64,000 bases of DNA from Simmondsia chinensis (GCA_018398585.1 JAGTTD010000014.1:22195387-22259386), one strand, 5' to 3'; positions 36,601 to 45,931 are shown, counted from the stretch's first letter. Numbers and translations are program-made. The notes: generated by a model not told the origin, from the letters alone.

Positions 36601-39112
36601 AAACCGGTGTTTAGAGAACCAATTTGGATATATGCTTGGTCGATCTACGATATCCATCTTCTAAGGCGTACTGTAGAGTACTACAGAGATAGACAAAAAG
36701 ACTTGCACATGGTTTTCATTGATTTAGAGAAGACCTATGATTAGGGGTTGTAAATGAGCCGAGCTGACTTGTCATAAAGATTGAAAAGCTCGGCTTGCTT
36801 TGAGCTCGAGTCGAGCTCACTCTTTTATCTTATTGAGCCGTGCTCGAGCCTAGTGAAGCTCGAGCTTGTAGGCTCGCGAGCCTAAAGGAGCCTAAGCGAG
36901 CTTTTTTTTAGTATAACATGTTTGCTTAAATATTGTCCAATGAAACCATATTGAAGCCTAAATGAGCTGTGCTTGAGCTCAAACGAGCCTATATTGAGCT
37001 TAAATGAGCTGAAATATTGCAAGCCTAATTTGAAGCTCACCGAGCTTAGATCTAGCTGAGCCGAGCTCGAGCTTTCGACGAGCCAAGCTCCATCCTAAAC
37101 TTTCAAAGCTCTCGGCTCCGGCTCGACTCAACTCAAATACACTCGTACCTATGATAGAGTGTCTAGAGCTGTCCTATGGAGGGTCTTGCAGGAGAAAGGC
37201 ATTCCCGTCTCCTATATCCGAGCAATTAAAGACATATATGAGGACGCATGAACCAATGTGCATACAATAGATAGAGAGACAAATGCGTTCCCGATTACAG
37301 TTGGGGCACATCAAGGATCAACCTTGAATCCCTTCTTGTTTATTCTAGTTATGGACGCGCTCACTAGGCACATCCAAGGGGGCGTGCCTTGGTGCGTGCC
37401 TTTCGCCAATGTCATAGTCCTGGTGGATGAGTCAAGAGAAGAGGTGAATGAGAAGGTGGAACTCTGGAAAAGGGCATTGGAATTGAAAGGCTTACGGCTC
37501 ATTAGATCCAAAACTGAGTGTATGGAATTTAAGTTCTGCACCTCAACCAGACCAAGCATAGAAGGCGTGAAGATTGGGTTAGAAAGCATACCGAAGAAAA
37601 AATGTTTCAAATATTTGGGATCAATAGTGCAACAGGACGGAGGAGTTGATGAGGATGTCAACAACTGGATTAAAGTATGATGGCTTAAGTGGAAGATGGC
37701 CTTTGTGGTACTGTGTGATAGAAAGTTCCCGCTAAAGATGAAGGGAAAATGCTATAAGACAGTAGTGAGACCGGTTATGTCCTATGGTGCGGAGTGATGG
37801 CTAGTTAAATGGCAACACACGCAAAAGTTGAAGGTGGCGGAGATGAGAATGTTGCAGTGGATGTGTCGACACACAAGGAAGGATAGAATCATAAATGACG
37901 TCATACGAAGCAAATTGGACGTGGCCTCAATCGAGGATTAGTTGAGGGAGCAATGTTTACGATGGTTTGGCCATGGTAGGAGGAGACCAGCCACTGCCCC
38001 TGTCTGGAGATGCGAACAACTCTATATTGCACATGGGAGGAGGGCTAGACGCAGGCCAAAGAAGAGCTAGATAGAAATGATTAGACACGACCTCACCCAC
38101 CTAAACCTAAATGAGGAGATGACTTTGGATAGAGCGGAATAACGAGTTAGAGTAGGGGTAGCTGACATAGAGATTTAGTGTAGAGGAGCACAACGAAGTG
38201 AGTCCATAACGTCCCTAGGTTTACCATTGTTTCTTGGGGCCTTGTGCTTGTGTGATTTATTGTTGCTCTACTGTTGCTTTGTGCTTTGCTTTGTGTCCTG
38301 TGCTTTGATGCTTGATGCCTTACTGTTGCTTTATTGTTTCATTTGTTTTTTGCTTTTTAGGATTGGAGGTACTCGGACATAACTTCTCTTTAGGGTAACA
38401 CCCTGAAGAGGTAAGGCTGCGTACATCTCACCTCCCTTAGACCCTACTTCGGCGAGAGCTCTTGTGGCACTAGAATTGTTGTTGTCTATGACTGCAATCA
38501 CAATTGCGATCATGATTTAGAACCAACATGGTTCTAAGCTTGCTCTAGTAGAAGGCATTTCTCGCATGTGGAAAGATTTCGCAACATAGTGATATTGGAA
38601 CAGTTAGGATTCACTTAAATTTTGCCTATGGTGGTGGGTTGTGCTCTTATTGAGGCAGCTCTGTTTCGATTGAAATTCACAAGTTCAAATTTCAGAAGCA
38701 ACTTCTTCACAGGAACTGGCGATAAGGCTACATGTGATACTTCTAACCCAATTTAGTGGGAACCCTGTGCATGAATCTGCTCCTTTTCGCCCCGTTTGGC
38801 ATGTACTGTGAATATGTAATATGTCAATTGACCATTTTAGATATCAGTGTAAGAAAATAGATTGTAACCTCTCGAAAGGTTAATTCTGGAAAAAGCACTT
38901 TTTCCTGTATTGTAGCTTTATTTGGAGCGCACTCCAAACTCATTCCGAATGCAGCCTTCACATAATACATTATTGTATTTGTCATCAAATGTTGAATTGG
39001 TCATGTTTCCATGGGCAGGGAAGCTAGAGTGAGGGAGTTGTTGCAGATGTTACTTGGACTCATTGGCCAAGAGCTGGGCCTCCAAAAGTTGTCTCAGCCT
39101 GTTAAATCTTAA
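11030..39112 (+). CDS. MON2: MON2 homologue, C-terminal 26 exons (5' part outside window)
   Basis: Large ARM/HEAT-type scaffold related to the BIG/GBF Arf-GEFs but without a Sec7 domain. In yeast and animals it works with Dopey and a Neo1-type flippase in endosome-to-Golgi transport; the plant protein is presumed similar. Exons: 11030-11114, 11206-11271, 11349-11408, 14617-14697, 14789-14975, 16794-16837, 16910-17056, 17122-17244, 17346-17398, 17505-17553, 18610-18668, 19349-19482, 19565-19737, 25044-25172, 25249-25334, 25450-25565, 25712-25824, 25965-26085, 26290-26408, 26744-26930, 29701-29926, 30528-30846, 31225-31364, 32166-32290, 32868-33069, 39019-39112. The sum is 3,238 nt, in frame across every junction, all GT-AG, ending TAA. 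Recognisable plant MON2 phrases include [40 protein letters not shown] and [17 protein letters not shown]. No stop or frameshift is seen, so it is probably functional. Exons were placed by reading, not by transcript evidence. Confidence 0.93.
12852..13445 (+). mobile_element. 5'-truncated RTE LINE in a MON2 intron
   Basis: A 17-bp target duplication (ATAYGTGATTGGAGCAT) lies at 12835-12851 and 13446-13462, one mismatch. It keeps the C-terminal RTE phrases [16 protein letters not shown] and [15 protein letters not shown], a 3' UTR with a C10 run, and a GTT end. Confidence 0.9.
14617..19737 (+). other. MON2: MON2 exons e4-e13
   Basis: Reads through [135 protein letters not shown] and [17 protein letters not shown]. 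e7 ends at the gtatgt donor at 17057; no earlier in-frame GT donor keeps the family sequence. e4 seems about two residues shorter than other plant MON2 sequences I know. Confidence 0.9.
15874..16476 (-). mobile_element. 5'-truncated RTE LINE, antisense to MON2
   Basis: The minus strand reads [19 protein letters not shown] and [20 protein letters not shown] before the stop. The (GTT)n tail appears as acaacaacaac at 15871-15887. The flanks TTCTGTAGACA and TTTTGTGGACA agree at 9 of 11, a likely target duplication. Confidence 0.87.
19882..20050. repeat. Direct tandem repeat, ~68-bp unit, about two copies
   Basis: Two copies of a C-rich unit begin CACTACCACAC at 19884 and 19952, each continuing GGCCAATCA and ATGTGTCACCACG; a partial third follows from ~20018. 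It lies in the MON2 intron after e13 and abuts the LTR-like end at 20061. Confidence 0.8.
20061..21797 (-). mobile_element. Probable gypsy-type LTR, minus orientation, right end unclear
   Basis: The left edge reads TGTAACACCCCG, the inverse of the common gypsy LTR terminus (…CGGGGTGTTACA). A minus-strand TATA-like element (CAAATATAAATAAGAG, near 21320) and a tandem motif array (21398-21630) lie to its right. No coding region, partner LTR or target duplication was found, so the right boundary is a guess. Confidence 0.4.
21398..21630. repeat. Array of nine GCCACCTCGTGCTTA-like motifs
   Basis: Degenerate copies start at 21398, 21439, 21460, 21479, 21511, 21530, 21561, 21580 and 21612. The last six alternate at ~32 and ~19 bp, giving a higher-order period of ~50-51 bp repeated three times. 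Confidence 0.75.
21812..22228 (-). mobile_element. LTR fragment A (copia-like), next to a degenerate primer site
   Basis: Starts TGTTAGGATCACCC, preceded by gctttgttacca (21798-21809), a decayed inverse of the tRNA-iMet primer site. It shares with fragment B the words tggttc...cgaagc...tccacggaggg, tctatttataggc and gggagc. The minus strand contains GCCTATAAATAG, a TATA box. The right end is cut by the RTE insertion. Confidence 0.6.
22231..23320 (-). mobile_element. 5'-truncated RTE LINE, 1.1 kb, between LTR fragments A and B
   Basis: The (GTT)n tail appears as (AAC)n at 22235-22270. The minus strand reads the RTE C-terminal third: MEFEFC-like start at 23320, [56 protein letters not shown]. 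Several frameshifts and stops. CAGCAAGA / CAGCAAAA at the two ends may be the target duplication. It appears to have inserted into the LTR element. Confidence 0.85.
23369..23790 (-). mobile_element. LTR fragment B with intact tRNA-iMet primer site
   Basis: The minus strand has TGGTATCAGAGC (23380-23369) directly after the LTR end; the LTR starts at about 23382 as ttattaggaccactc. GTACAGGCCTATAAATAAGG on the minus strand is the likely TATA promoter. No gag-pol is present. Its outer end is not defined. Confidence 0.6.
23906..24550. mobile_element. hAT-like MITE, 645 bp
   Basis: Ends TAGGGATTGCACTAGG and, inverted, TAGGAATGGCAATAGG, a common plant hAT MITE terminus. Subterminal words such as gggtcggg, ggatttggat and aacccgaccc repeat in both orientations. 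The flanking 8 bp (GTCATTGT, TCTTTGAG) are too different to prove a duplication. A right-half copy occurs at 51570-51741. Confidence 0.65.
24695..24818 (+). mobile_element. Short RTE LINE 3' fragment in a MON2 intron
   Basis: The ACCRTGTTTCC duplication lies at 24684-24694 and 24819-24829. It contains the RTE tail (GGGGTAAGGTTGTGTATATC, GAGGCACTAGG); the GTT end has drifted to GGTGGTGGTTGT. Confidence 0.75.
25044..26930 (+). other. MON2: MON2 exons e14-e20
   Basis: Reads [115 protein letters not shown] and [20 protein letters not shown]. These seven exons are compact (introns 76-335 bp), unlike the TE-filled introns on either side (5.3 kb and 2.8 kb). Confidence 0.92.
26999..27558. repeat. 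Large imperfect inverted repeat, ~270-bp arms
   Basis: The left arm (about 26999-27265) and right arm (about 27290-27558) are inverse copies: TTGATCAATGGTTCC...GGCTCATC on the left and GATGAGCC...GAACAATTGATCAA on the right. The middle of each arm is a CACC/GGTG-rich simple repeat, so long proline-rich ORFs appear on both strands in mirror image; these are not genes. It lies in the MON2 intron after e20, possibly a foldback element. No clear target duplication. Confidence 0.8.
27620..27651. repeat. (TA)n microsatellite
   Basis: About 13 TA units in the MON2 intron after e20. Confidence 0.9.
27729..29430. mobile_element. Mutator-like MITE, outer of a nested pair
   Basis: Perfect 9-bp duplication TATTAATTA at 27720-27728 and 29431-29439. 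The TIRs start GGATAAAGTGTAGAAAATCC and end with the inverse (CCTCTACAATTTGTCC). Without the inner element and its duplication it is ~1.04 kb. AT-rich, no ORF. Confidence 0.88.
28089..28742. mobile_element. Mutator-like MITE, inner of a nested pair
   Basis: Perfect 9-bp duplication TTTATTTTA at 28080-28088 and 28743-28751. The TIRs start GGGTAAATTACAGAAAACCC and end with the inverse (TTTTCTGTAATTTACCC); the arms exceed 130 bp. It inserted after the outer element. Confidence 0.9.
29701..33069 (+). other. MON2: MON2 exons e21-e25
   Basis: Reads [92 protein letters not shown] and [17 protein letters not shown]. e22 ends at 30846 (...GCC TCT GTA GAA | gtaaca), which keeps the family motif 'SPIDA..EIL.RLV'; the longer open frame to ~30912 reads into the intron. 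Confidence 0.92.
33445..34028. mobile_element. hAT-type element rich in GAGCTCG words, right tip lost
   Basis: The duplication ACAACTAC lies at 33437-33444 and 34029-34036. The left end is TAGGGGTGTAAACGAACCGA. The right end stops at GGCTCGTTT, short of the expected ACACCCCTA, as if ~9 bp were deleted between short ACA repeats. The interior is built of CGAGCTCG, AACGAGCCGAG and related words in both orientations. No ORF. Confidence 0.75.
34900..38143 (+). pseudogene. RTE endonuclease-reverse transcriptase ORF, broken
   Basis: A single ORF in the family, here in pieces: endonuclease ~34940-35380, linker 35638-36207, RT fingers 36240-36614, then palm and thumb in 37156-37680 after the 406-bp hAT, C-terminus to ~38143. 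The palm motif has Asn-Val in place of Asp-Asp. Breaks include stops near 35205, 35380, 36613 and 37249. The encoded enzyme would nick target DNA and prime reverse transcription there. Confidence 0.88.
36742..37147. mobile_element. hAT MITE inside the RTE LINE, 406 bp
   Basis: Exact 8-bp duplication CCTATGAT at 36734-36741 and 37148-37155. Ends TAGGGGTTGTAAATGAGCC and, inverted, TACGAGTGTATTTGAG. Its interior of GAGCTCGAG / GAGCCGAGC words marks it as the family of 33445-34028. Removing it and one duplication restores the RT phrase [15 protein letters not shown]. Confidence 0.92.
39019..39112 (+). other. MON2: MON2 last exon e26 with stop codon
   Basis: Reads [20 protein letters not shown] then [11 protein letters not shown] and TAA at 39110-39112, matching the end of plant MON2 proteins. 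It lies 5.9 kb from e25, across a hAT element and a full-length RTE LINE. The 3' UTR follows; its polyadenylation site was not resolved. Confidence 0.93.
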
Positions 39113-40415
39113 ACCATAGTACTACAACTGGGTCTTTGCCAGGTAATATCCATAATCCATTTTTTGTTACTTTTTATTTTATCCGAAGATTTAGCTGATA
39201 ATTTTCTTCCTTGATATCTTCCTTTATTGTAAAAATAGTGTTCTTTGCATTTTTTGTAACTTGTTGTAACATCATATCTTTTCAGTGCTATGTATTGATT
39301 TTGAAACTTGTTAACTTTCTATATTATTGTAACATAGTGATTCTTTACATATACATACACATATATACTTTGCTTGACTTTTGTACCCAAACGCTTCTTT
39401 TTGGTGACTGGGTGGATCAGTTTATGTGCACCTTAACCAATCCTCGGGCTGAATGTGGTCCTCCTTGGTAATTTCTTTTAGCATATAACACGATTAAGAA
39501 GCGTAAATCTAGTGGGTTGCCTTGAGGAATTATTTGCATTGAATGCTGGCATACGCTATCTAAATATGATGTCTGAAGCTTCATGAGACATTAGGTCCAA
39601 GTGCTACCACTCGAGTCAACCTTTGAGGTTTTTGGAACAAAACAAGCTTAGAGAGAGAAGCAAAAAAGAGTGTTTTAATCGGCAAGGCCCTCATCACTTT
39701 ATTACTGGCCGAGTGCTTTGAGAATTAGTATTAAGACTGAGGCACTCGATGGAAGCGACCAAGTTAAGGTGCACTCTAGTTATTGTTAACATCAAACAAA
39801 AAAGAGGCTGATCGTGGTGGTAAATAATTGGCTCCAACTTCGGAGTGGCTTGGGTTAATTTCACCCCCGTTCAACCTAAAATGTTACAGGTTACTCCTTC
39901 CTTACAAACGACTCTTAAGAGTTTCTTATCCTTGTAAAAAAGAATATTGAACGAGAGAGGAGGAATCTTAAGGAAAGCAAAGTAGGTGGCTAGAAGAGCA
40001 TATTCGTTTTGATGCAATATGAGAACAACATGAAATATAGGATTTATGGGGATATTTAGATAAAAAGGTTTGTTTTGACATTGGAATATGGCATATGATT
40101 CTGTTTTCTATTATTACCTTCAACAAAACCCAAGGTCGAGTTTTTTTATAACTAGGAAAGAATGATGCAATACAAAGATAATGTAAAAGATGGGATTCGT
40201 GGGGATATTTGGATTTGACAGAATTTACATATGTTTGTAACTTTGATATTTTCTAGTTATTAATTTATCTTTGAGAATTTATTATATTTAAGAAGTTGTC
40301 GTGTTTGAGATTTTGAATACTTTAGAAGGTTTTCATATTTTAAGATTTTGAGTAAGTTTTCAAATTGTTTTTTTTTTTTTTGGTTTATATTTTAGCAATT
40401 TTCATATATAGTTAT
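39113..40415. other. MON2 3' UTR and intergenic sequence
   Basis: AT-rich, no further ORF or element recognised. The MON2 3' UTR must lie in its first few hundred bases. The cleavage site cannot be chosen by eye. Confidence 0.5.
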
Positions 40416-40418
40416 TTA

Positions 40419-42946
40419 GGCTTCGTTTGTTTCAGAGGAAGCACTTTCCCCCCCGGAAGACATTTTCCTTAGGAAAAGGTTTTTCAAGAATAAATAAATT
40501 CCAATTCATTTTTCTTTGTTTGTTTCAGCAGAAAACATGCTCCCGCGTCATAATGTTTATTTATTTTAAAAGAAATACTTTTTTGTTAACTATATCATAC
40601 CTTATTACAAGATAACATAAAGTAGAAAAATTATATATTATAAGATCTATAGACTTCCTTTGGTTGTTAAGAAGTTATTTTTAACAGAAAAATATGTGAA
40701 ATTTTTATCACTTAGGGACCTAAGGTTTGACTATTTATCGCCTAGATAACCTACATATTCGAAATATACAATGAGGCCCCTTGATGTTGATACGAACGCT
40801 ATTAGCGACAAGTCGACATGACTCAACTCGGGACTCGACTGATGACTCAACTAATGACTCGGCTGGTAACTCGGCACGTGACTTGTCACATGAGGCAAGA
40901 AGTTATTAAGTAGGACCACGGATGCTTGATTGTAATTAGTAGGTCAATTATCTGGTAGTATAAATATTGCCTTTTGATTTCTAGGGTTATGTTTAATGTT
41001 GATAGAACTCTATATTCTCTCTCTATATTCTTCTACTCTCCCAAGTCTCTTTCTCCTTTCTCCCCAATCTTCTTCTTCTTCTTCTTCTTTTATCCTAATA
41101 CTCTCTTTTTACATACTCGTATGTACTTGTGATTACCTCAAATACATCTATAGTAATACAAATTTCCTTTGGTTTCTACACTTGCGATTGTTGATTTGGT
41201 TGATTGTATCAATTGGAGCATTGTGATTGAAGGATTGCAGCAGATGTTTCAAAATTTTATTATTCAAGTACCGAGCTTGGTGAATCTTTATTAAAAATCT
41301 AACCAATTTTCATCATAGAATTTTGATGTGTTACATTATTACAATCATATATATAATTATATCACGGTTTGAACAAAAATCTTGGAGATTACAAAAAAAA
41401 AAAAAATTTCACTGAATTATGACGGAATATATTTACATACTAGTGAAATAATATGTCATAGTCGCATTTTACAATTAAAAATTATATTATTATGATAGAT
41501 GTTAAATATATTGTTATAACTACGTTCCACAATAGCAATTTCGAATAAAAATCTGTCAAACTTTAGCAAAGGATACTTAATTGATAAACTTTTTAAATTC
41601 CAAGGTCCTTGAGTTTGAAAGTCTTGAAATCTTGGGGTATCTCATTTTATATATTGAAAAGTTAGGATATTTATGTGATAAATCATCAAGCCTTAAGGTA
41701 CGTAAGTGATAGATTGTCAAAAATGTATATTAAAAAGAACAACAATTAATCTAAAAATAACTCATTTATATGTCAATATACAAAAAAATAAGCCAACTTT
41801 ATATTCTAATAAAAAAAAAAAAAATCCAACTCTAATTTTTCTACTAAAAAATAATTAAACTCTACTTTTCTAACAAAAAATAATAAAACTTTAAAATTAA
41901 TCTAAAAATAACGCAATTCTAAAAATTTGATTTAAAAATATTAAATTGTGATGTTTTAATAGTATATTTTTCTTCTACGTATTTTTGGTTTGGCTTGTTC
42001 TCTATACGCGGTCTCATTTAGTAAATGAGTTGAGCGAGCAAAGATATGCGGCTTGATTAGATAAATAATACCAATGTCGAGCTAGTCTCATTTAGTTAAT
42101 AACCGAGCTGAGTCGAGCCGATCAAGTTGTGGTTTGGCTCGGCTCGGTTCATCTGCAGTCCTAGTTCTCTGGTTGTATTCCTAGGTTGTTTTACTTGTTC
42201 TTTGCCCTGGAATATTGCCTTTTTGTTGGGTTGTACTTAATTATCAGAAAAACTTATTTTTAGTTTGGTTAGGTGAGAAAAGAAATCAAGCCAAACCAAA
42301 AATATATAGAAGAAAAATATATTGTCAGAGCGTTATATCACACGCCATGCTTAGCCATCAATTCAGTATTTTTTAAAATTAATTTTACAGTTTGGTTGTT
42401 TTTTGGTATAAAAGTTAGAGTTGGGTTATTTTTTGGTAGAAAAGTTAGAATTGGGTTATTTTTTGGTTAGAAAATAGAGTTGAGTTATTTTTAGATTAGT
42501 TGTTGTTAGAAAGAAAAAGTATTTTCAAGAAAAGATAAAATCTATAAAGCTTGAATTGATGTAAACATATGAAGTAGTAAAGACCTTATAAAATAGCAGG
42601 CAGGAATGCAAATTAAATTGGATCACATAATTTTGCTCAAGATCAGACTTGACTTATCATTATTTTTTTTATCCTTATCCCACATTATTACATCTAGCGA
42701 TCTATGATCCCGTTTAATTCATTTTGGTATGATCCATATTTCGACTGAAGTATGCCCCTAAACTTTTTGGACCATTTAGAATGTGAATTTCCCTTCTTTG
42801 GCCAAAAAAAAAAAAAAAAAATTCCCCATTTGGGAGGAAAAGCTTTTCCTTCGGAAAACGTTTTCTGTCAAAAAGTGCACGCCAAACAATGAAAAGTAGG
42901 AAAGCCATTTCCAAGAATCTCTTTTTTCATCGAAACAAATTGAGCC
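40419..42946. mobile_element. PIF/Harbinger-like non-autonomous element, 2.5 kb
   Basis: The 3-bp duplication TTA lies at 40416-40418 and 42947-42949. TIRs: GGCTTCGTTTGTTTC and, inverted, GGCTCAATTTGTTTC, followed on both sides by TTTCC/GGAAA words. TTA duplications with GGC-TTTGTTT ends fit PIF/Harbinger (Tourist). No transposase is visible. A TATA-plus-CT-rich promoter-like stretch (40960-41060) and a GAGCCGAG-rich hAT remnant (about 41990-42165) lie inside. Confidence 0.68.
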
Positions 42947-43060
42947 TTAGTTTCCTAAGTTTTGTTTTAGGGATGCCTATTTAAACTCATGTAAGTTCTC
43001 AGTATTTATAAGAGGCAAGATTAAACTTAGTTCATATTATATTTTGGGTTTTTTTTTAAC

Positions 43061-43706
43061 TAAAAATCACCTAAATTTTAAGTGTTATTTTAAACAACCA
43101 CCCATATTTCCTAATTTTTTAAAAATATCTAAATTTTTCAAAAGTTTTCAATGTCACACTTTAATGCTAACATCATTAACATCCGTTAGTTTTTGCTTAC
43201 GTGACTTTTGAAAAAAAAAAAAAAGAGAGAAATTAAGGGCTCCCGCCTACGCAGGGTTTGGAGAGGGGATGTACGTAGCCTTCCCACTTCAGGGTGTTAA
43301 CCTGAAGAGAGGTTGTTTTCTAATGCCCCCTCCTTCCCAGGAAGTCACCCATCCTGGTACTACTCTTGCCCTAGCACGCTTAACTTCGGAGTTCTAATGA
43401 GATCCGATGACGGTGTGTTGGTGCCCTCTTTTTTTTTTTTTAAAAAAAAAAAAGAGAATAATTCCAAAAACAAATCAAATTAATATATTTTTATGTTTTT
43501 TGAAAAATTTGTATATATTATAAAAACTAATTTTTATATTTAAAAAAATATTTTTTTAAATGCCGCATAAGCAAAAACTAACGGATGTTAATTGTGTTGG
43601 CATTAAGATGCGACATTGAAAAATTTTGGAAAGTTTAGATGGTTTTTGAAAAATTAGAAAATGTTTGTGGTATTTTAAAACTAATCTAAAATTTAGGTGA
43701 TTTTTT
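43061..43706. mobile_element. Long-TIR MITE interrupted by a 5S/RTE chimera
   Basis: The left arm (43061-43205: aaaaatcacctaaatttta ... aacatccgttagtttttgc) is the inverse of the right arm (43560-43706: gcaaaaactaacggatgtt ... taaaatttaggtgatttt). The central part holds the SINE-like insertion. The target duplication was not resolved because of flanking A/T runs. Confidence 0.78.
43230..43441 (-). mobile_element. SINE-like chimera: nearly full 5S rRNA head, RTE LINE tail
   Basis: The minus strand from ~43427 to ~43333 follows plant 5S rRNA for ~95 nt: TCATTAGAACTCCGAAG, TTAAGCGTGCTAGGGC, AGAGTAGTACCAGGATGGG, TGACTTCCTGGGAAG. A-box, intermediate element and C-box of the internal Pol III promoter are all recognisable. 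It then joins the RTE 3' end (GAAAACAACCTCTCTTCAGG, GGGAAGGCTACGTACATCC, GCGTAGGCGGGAGCCC) at nearly the same RTE position as the copy at 9690. A-rich flanks ending GAGA on both sides may be the target duplication. A plain 5S gene is ruled out by the joined tail. Confidence 0.82.
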
Positions 43707-44214
43707 GTAAAAAAAAAAAAAAAAAATTAAATTTTCTTAGGACTCCTCCTGCTTTGCAAAATATCTCTAAACCCAACCTTTTGTCATACATCAGTATTTG
43801 TCTTAAGATAAAATATAACATTTATGGTAAGAGTTAGGCTCCATTTGTTTCAATGGAAATGTTTTTCCCTTGGAAAATAATTTCCTTTGGAAAAGATTTT
43901 TCAATGAAATCAAAATTCTTATACATAGTTCCTTGTATGTTGAATGAAAATCATTTCATACCTTGAAGAAAATAGATGACAATAAACAATCTAACCCACA
44001 TAAAATCGTAATACTATAGACAATGATTTATAATTACTCATTAAGTCAACCGAAATTTAACATCAAATGCTCAAATCTAGTACCATTATAGACAGCCACA
44101 ACATACATCCAAGTACTTAACAAGTCCCCAAAACCACAATATACGACCACAACATGTTCATAGCTTTTAACTAAACAAAATAAATTACGTAATCGTCTTA
44201 CCAAAATTTTCAAG

Positions 44215-45640
44215 TCACATCTTCCTATGAGCTATGCTATTGGCAAGAAAAGCTTTCCTAAGCATTTGGTTTTCAATCAAATGATCAAATGCTGATGCTA
44301 ACAAGCTATCTTCAAATCTGTTAATCTTCATGATCTCTTCATAGAGCTTATGGTCTTCTGAAAACCTCTTGAGGGTAGCCTCCACCTCCACGAGTAGGTT
44401 TAAAACAGTAAGCATTAAATCATCACCATCATTGGACAACTTCCTCTTTCAGTGCGACCGTGCCTTTGATGATGTGGCAGTGGAGCTTTCTATCTCCTTC
44501 CCCTTAGAAGTAGTATCTTCTACTTCAATTGAGTCCTCTTGAGCTCGCACTTGCGTATGTGAATCCGTTGATGTATTAGCAAGGGACTTAGCAAAAAGTT
44601 CCCACGAGTGAGATCGTTGCCCACGGTGATGGCCAACTTGTCAAGCATTTCAATTTTTTGATTGAGGTATTTCTCACGAGTAGGATGAGCCTATAAAATA
44701 CATGACAACAAATTCAAATATTATAAAAACAATTGTGTGTATGTGTATCAATTTGTTTTTTTTTTTCCTCGATAATTATTGGCAAAAGCCGTAGTACATA
44801 TCGGGCCTCGACAAGGCAAGACCACAACCATCCCCTAAGCGGAGATGGGAACATAGATCCAAAACAAAACGGGAAAAACCAGACACCCAAGGCAACGGGA
44901 CAACATCACACAAACAAGAGAGGACCAGAAGCTAGCAAGGCACCAGTTGAATCCGAAGCAGGCACACACACATCCACACCTCCCAATCAAAAAACGAACA
45001 ACCTCAAACAGGAAAGGAAATCCCCACTCCCCTGCATTGCAAGCAAGGCACCAAACATGGGACGGACAAGAAGGGTACTGAACCCGCAACACAAGGAAGG
45101 GGAAGGAAAATCCAAATTGACGGGTGAAGTCAGGAAGCCACTTGAGGAATTACATTGTGAGTGAGACAGAGGTGTACCAGCTGGTTCATATCAACGAAAA
45201 CACAACCGGACTCTACTAGACTAGTCCTGAGAACAAAATTGAGGTGTACCAGGTTGTAAACATATACATACATAAAACAAAAAAAGTAGTAGTGAGTTTT
45301 CACCTTGACATAATCATTATAAACAGAAGGATCTGCCATAATCATTTTCAATTTGTCATTATATCCAAATCTGGATTCACCACGCATAAGGGATATGGTG
45401 TTCCAACAAGATTACAAAGTTTTTAAGTGATTAGATGCTTCGTGTGGCATACAACTCAAAACTTCTCATTAATCTTTTCCGCTACACATGTATAGGAACT
45501 AGTCCTAAATGAGTTGTTCGGCCTGTTACCTTTCTTAACCTCCTCGGCACACAATTTTGTCATAAACCGACATCGATTTTGACCATCGAAGTTGATCTTT
45601 CTTTGATTCTTTGGTCCCTTTAATTTCACTCATGTTCTAA
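44215..45640 (-). pseudogene. Harbinger Myb/SANT-like DNA-binding protein remnant
   Basis: The upstream part (45640-45460) carries CAEEVKKGNRPNNSFRTSS and VAEKINEK, typical of the Myb/SANT-like protein that partners Harbinger transposases. The downstream part (44439-44215) is an acidic alpha-helical C-terminus. Stops, frameshifts and the L1-like tail at 44757-45130 break it. In the family this protein helps import the transposase and bind the ends. Confidence 0.65.
44757..45130 (-). mobile_element. Probable L1-type LINE 3' UTR fragment
   Basis: The minus strand ends CTTTTGCCAATAATTATCG then poly(A) (poly-T at 44757-44767), preceded by GGGGATGGTTGTGGTC and TTGCCTTGTCGAGGCC, wording typical of plant L1 3' ends. 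No ORF, target duplication not identified; it interrupts the Myb/SANT remnant. Confidence 0.5.
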
Positions 45641-45931
45641 TAAACACCCAAACTTGAATTTGAATATCCCAGTAACAATTAAATAGATTAAAGCAAAAAA
45701 GTAATACATGCAAGAAGAACTTCATTCATAAAACATATATTAACTTTCAACCAAAAGCAATTTAGTAATTACAAACGATAACAAGTTCATTCATGAAATG
45801 CATTCGCTAATTTCTACCATTAATGCAAAGATACGAATAAAATAACAATTAACTTTCATGACGAACATAATCCCTAAACATTGCTTGAGCTATGGCACTT
45901 CTTTTCCTATCCCACTCCCTACTCTCTCAGC

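Larger units (their letters stand above)
34102..38488 (+). mobile_element. Full-length RTE-type LINE with a nested hAT element
   Basis: A 10-bp duplication TGACTGCAAT flanks it (34092-34101, 38489-38498). Order: CT-repeat and C-rich 5' UTR; apurinic endonuclease ([20 protein letters not shown] near 35010-35070, later [11 protein letters not shown]); linker; reverse transcriptase ([16 protein letters not shown] near 36530; [12 protein letters not shown] across the hAT site; [13 protein letters not shown] near 37350); C-terminal RWFGH...RRPKKS-like region to ~38143; 3' UTR; GTT end. Without the hAT it is ~3.97 kb. The RT active site reads [10 protein letters not shown] instead of FADD, and stops and frameshifts occur, so it is inactive. 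It lies in the last MON2 intron, same orientation. Confidence 0.92.

Noticed and set aside
40787..41209. Solo LTR with TGATAC…GTATCA ends and a TATA-like promoter
   Set aside because: No target duplication and no second copy; the ends are too short to be convincing.
43333..43427. A true 5S rRNA gene, or a Cassandra-type LTR with a 5S insert
   Set aside because: The 5S part is diverged, is not in a tandem array, and runs directly into an RTE LINE 3' end. There are no LTR termini or primer site.
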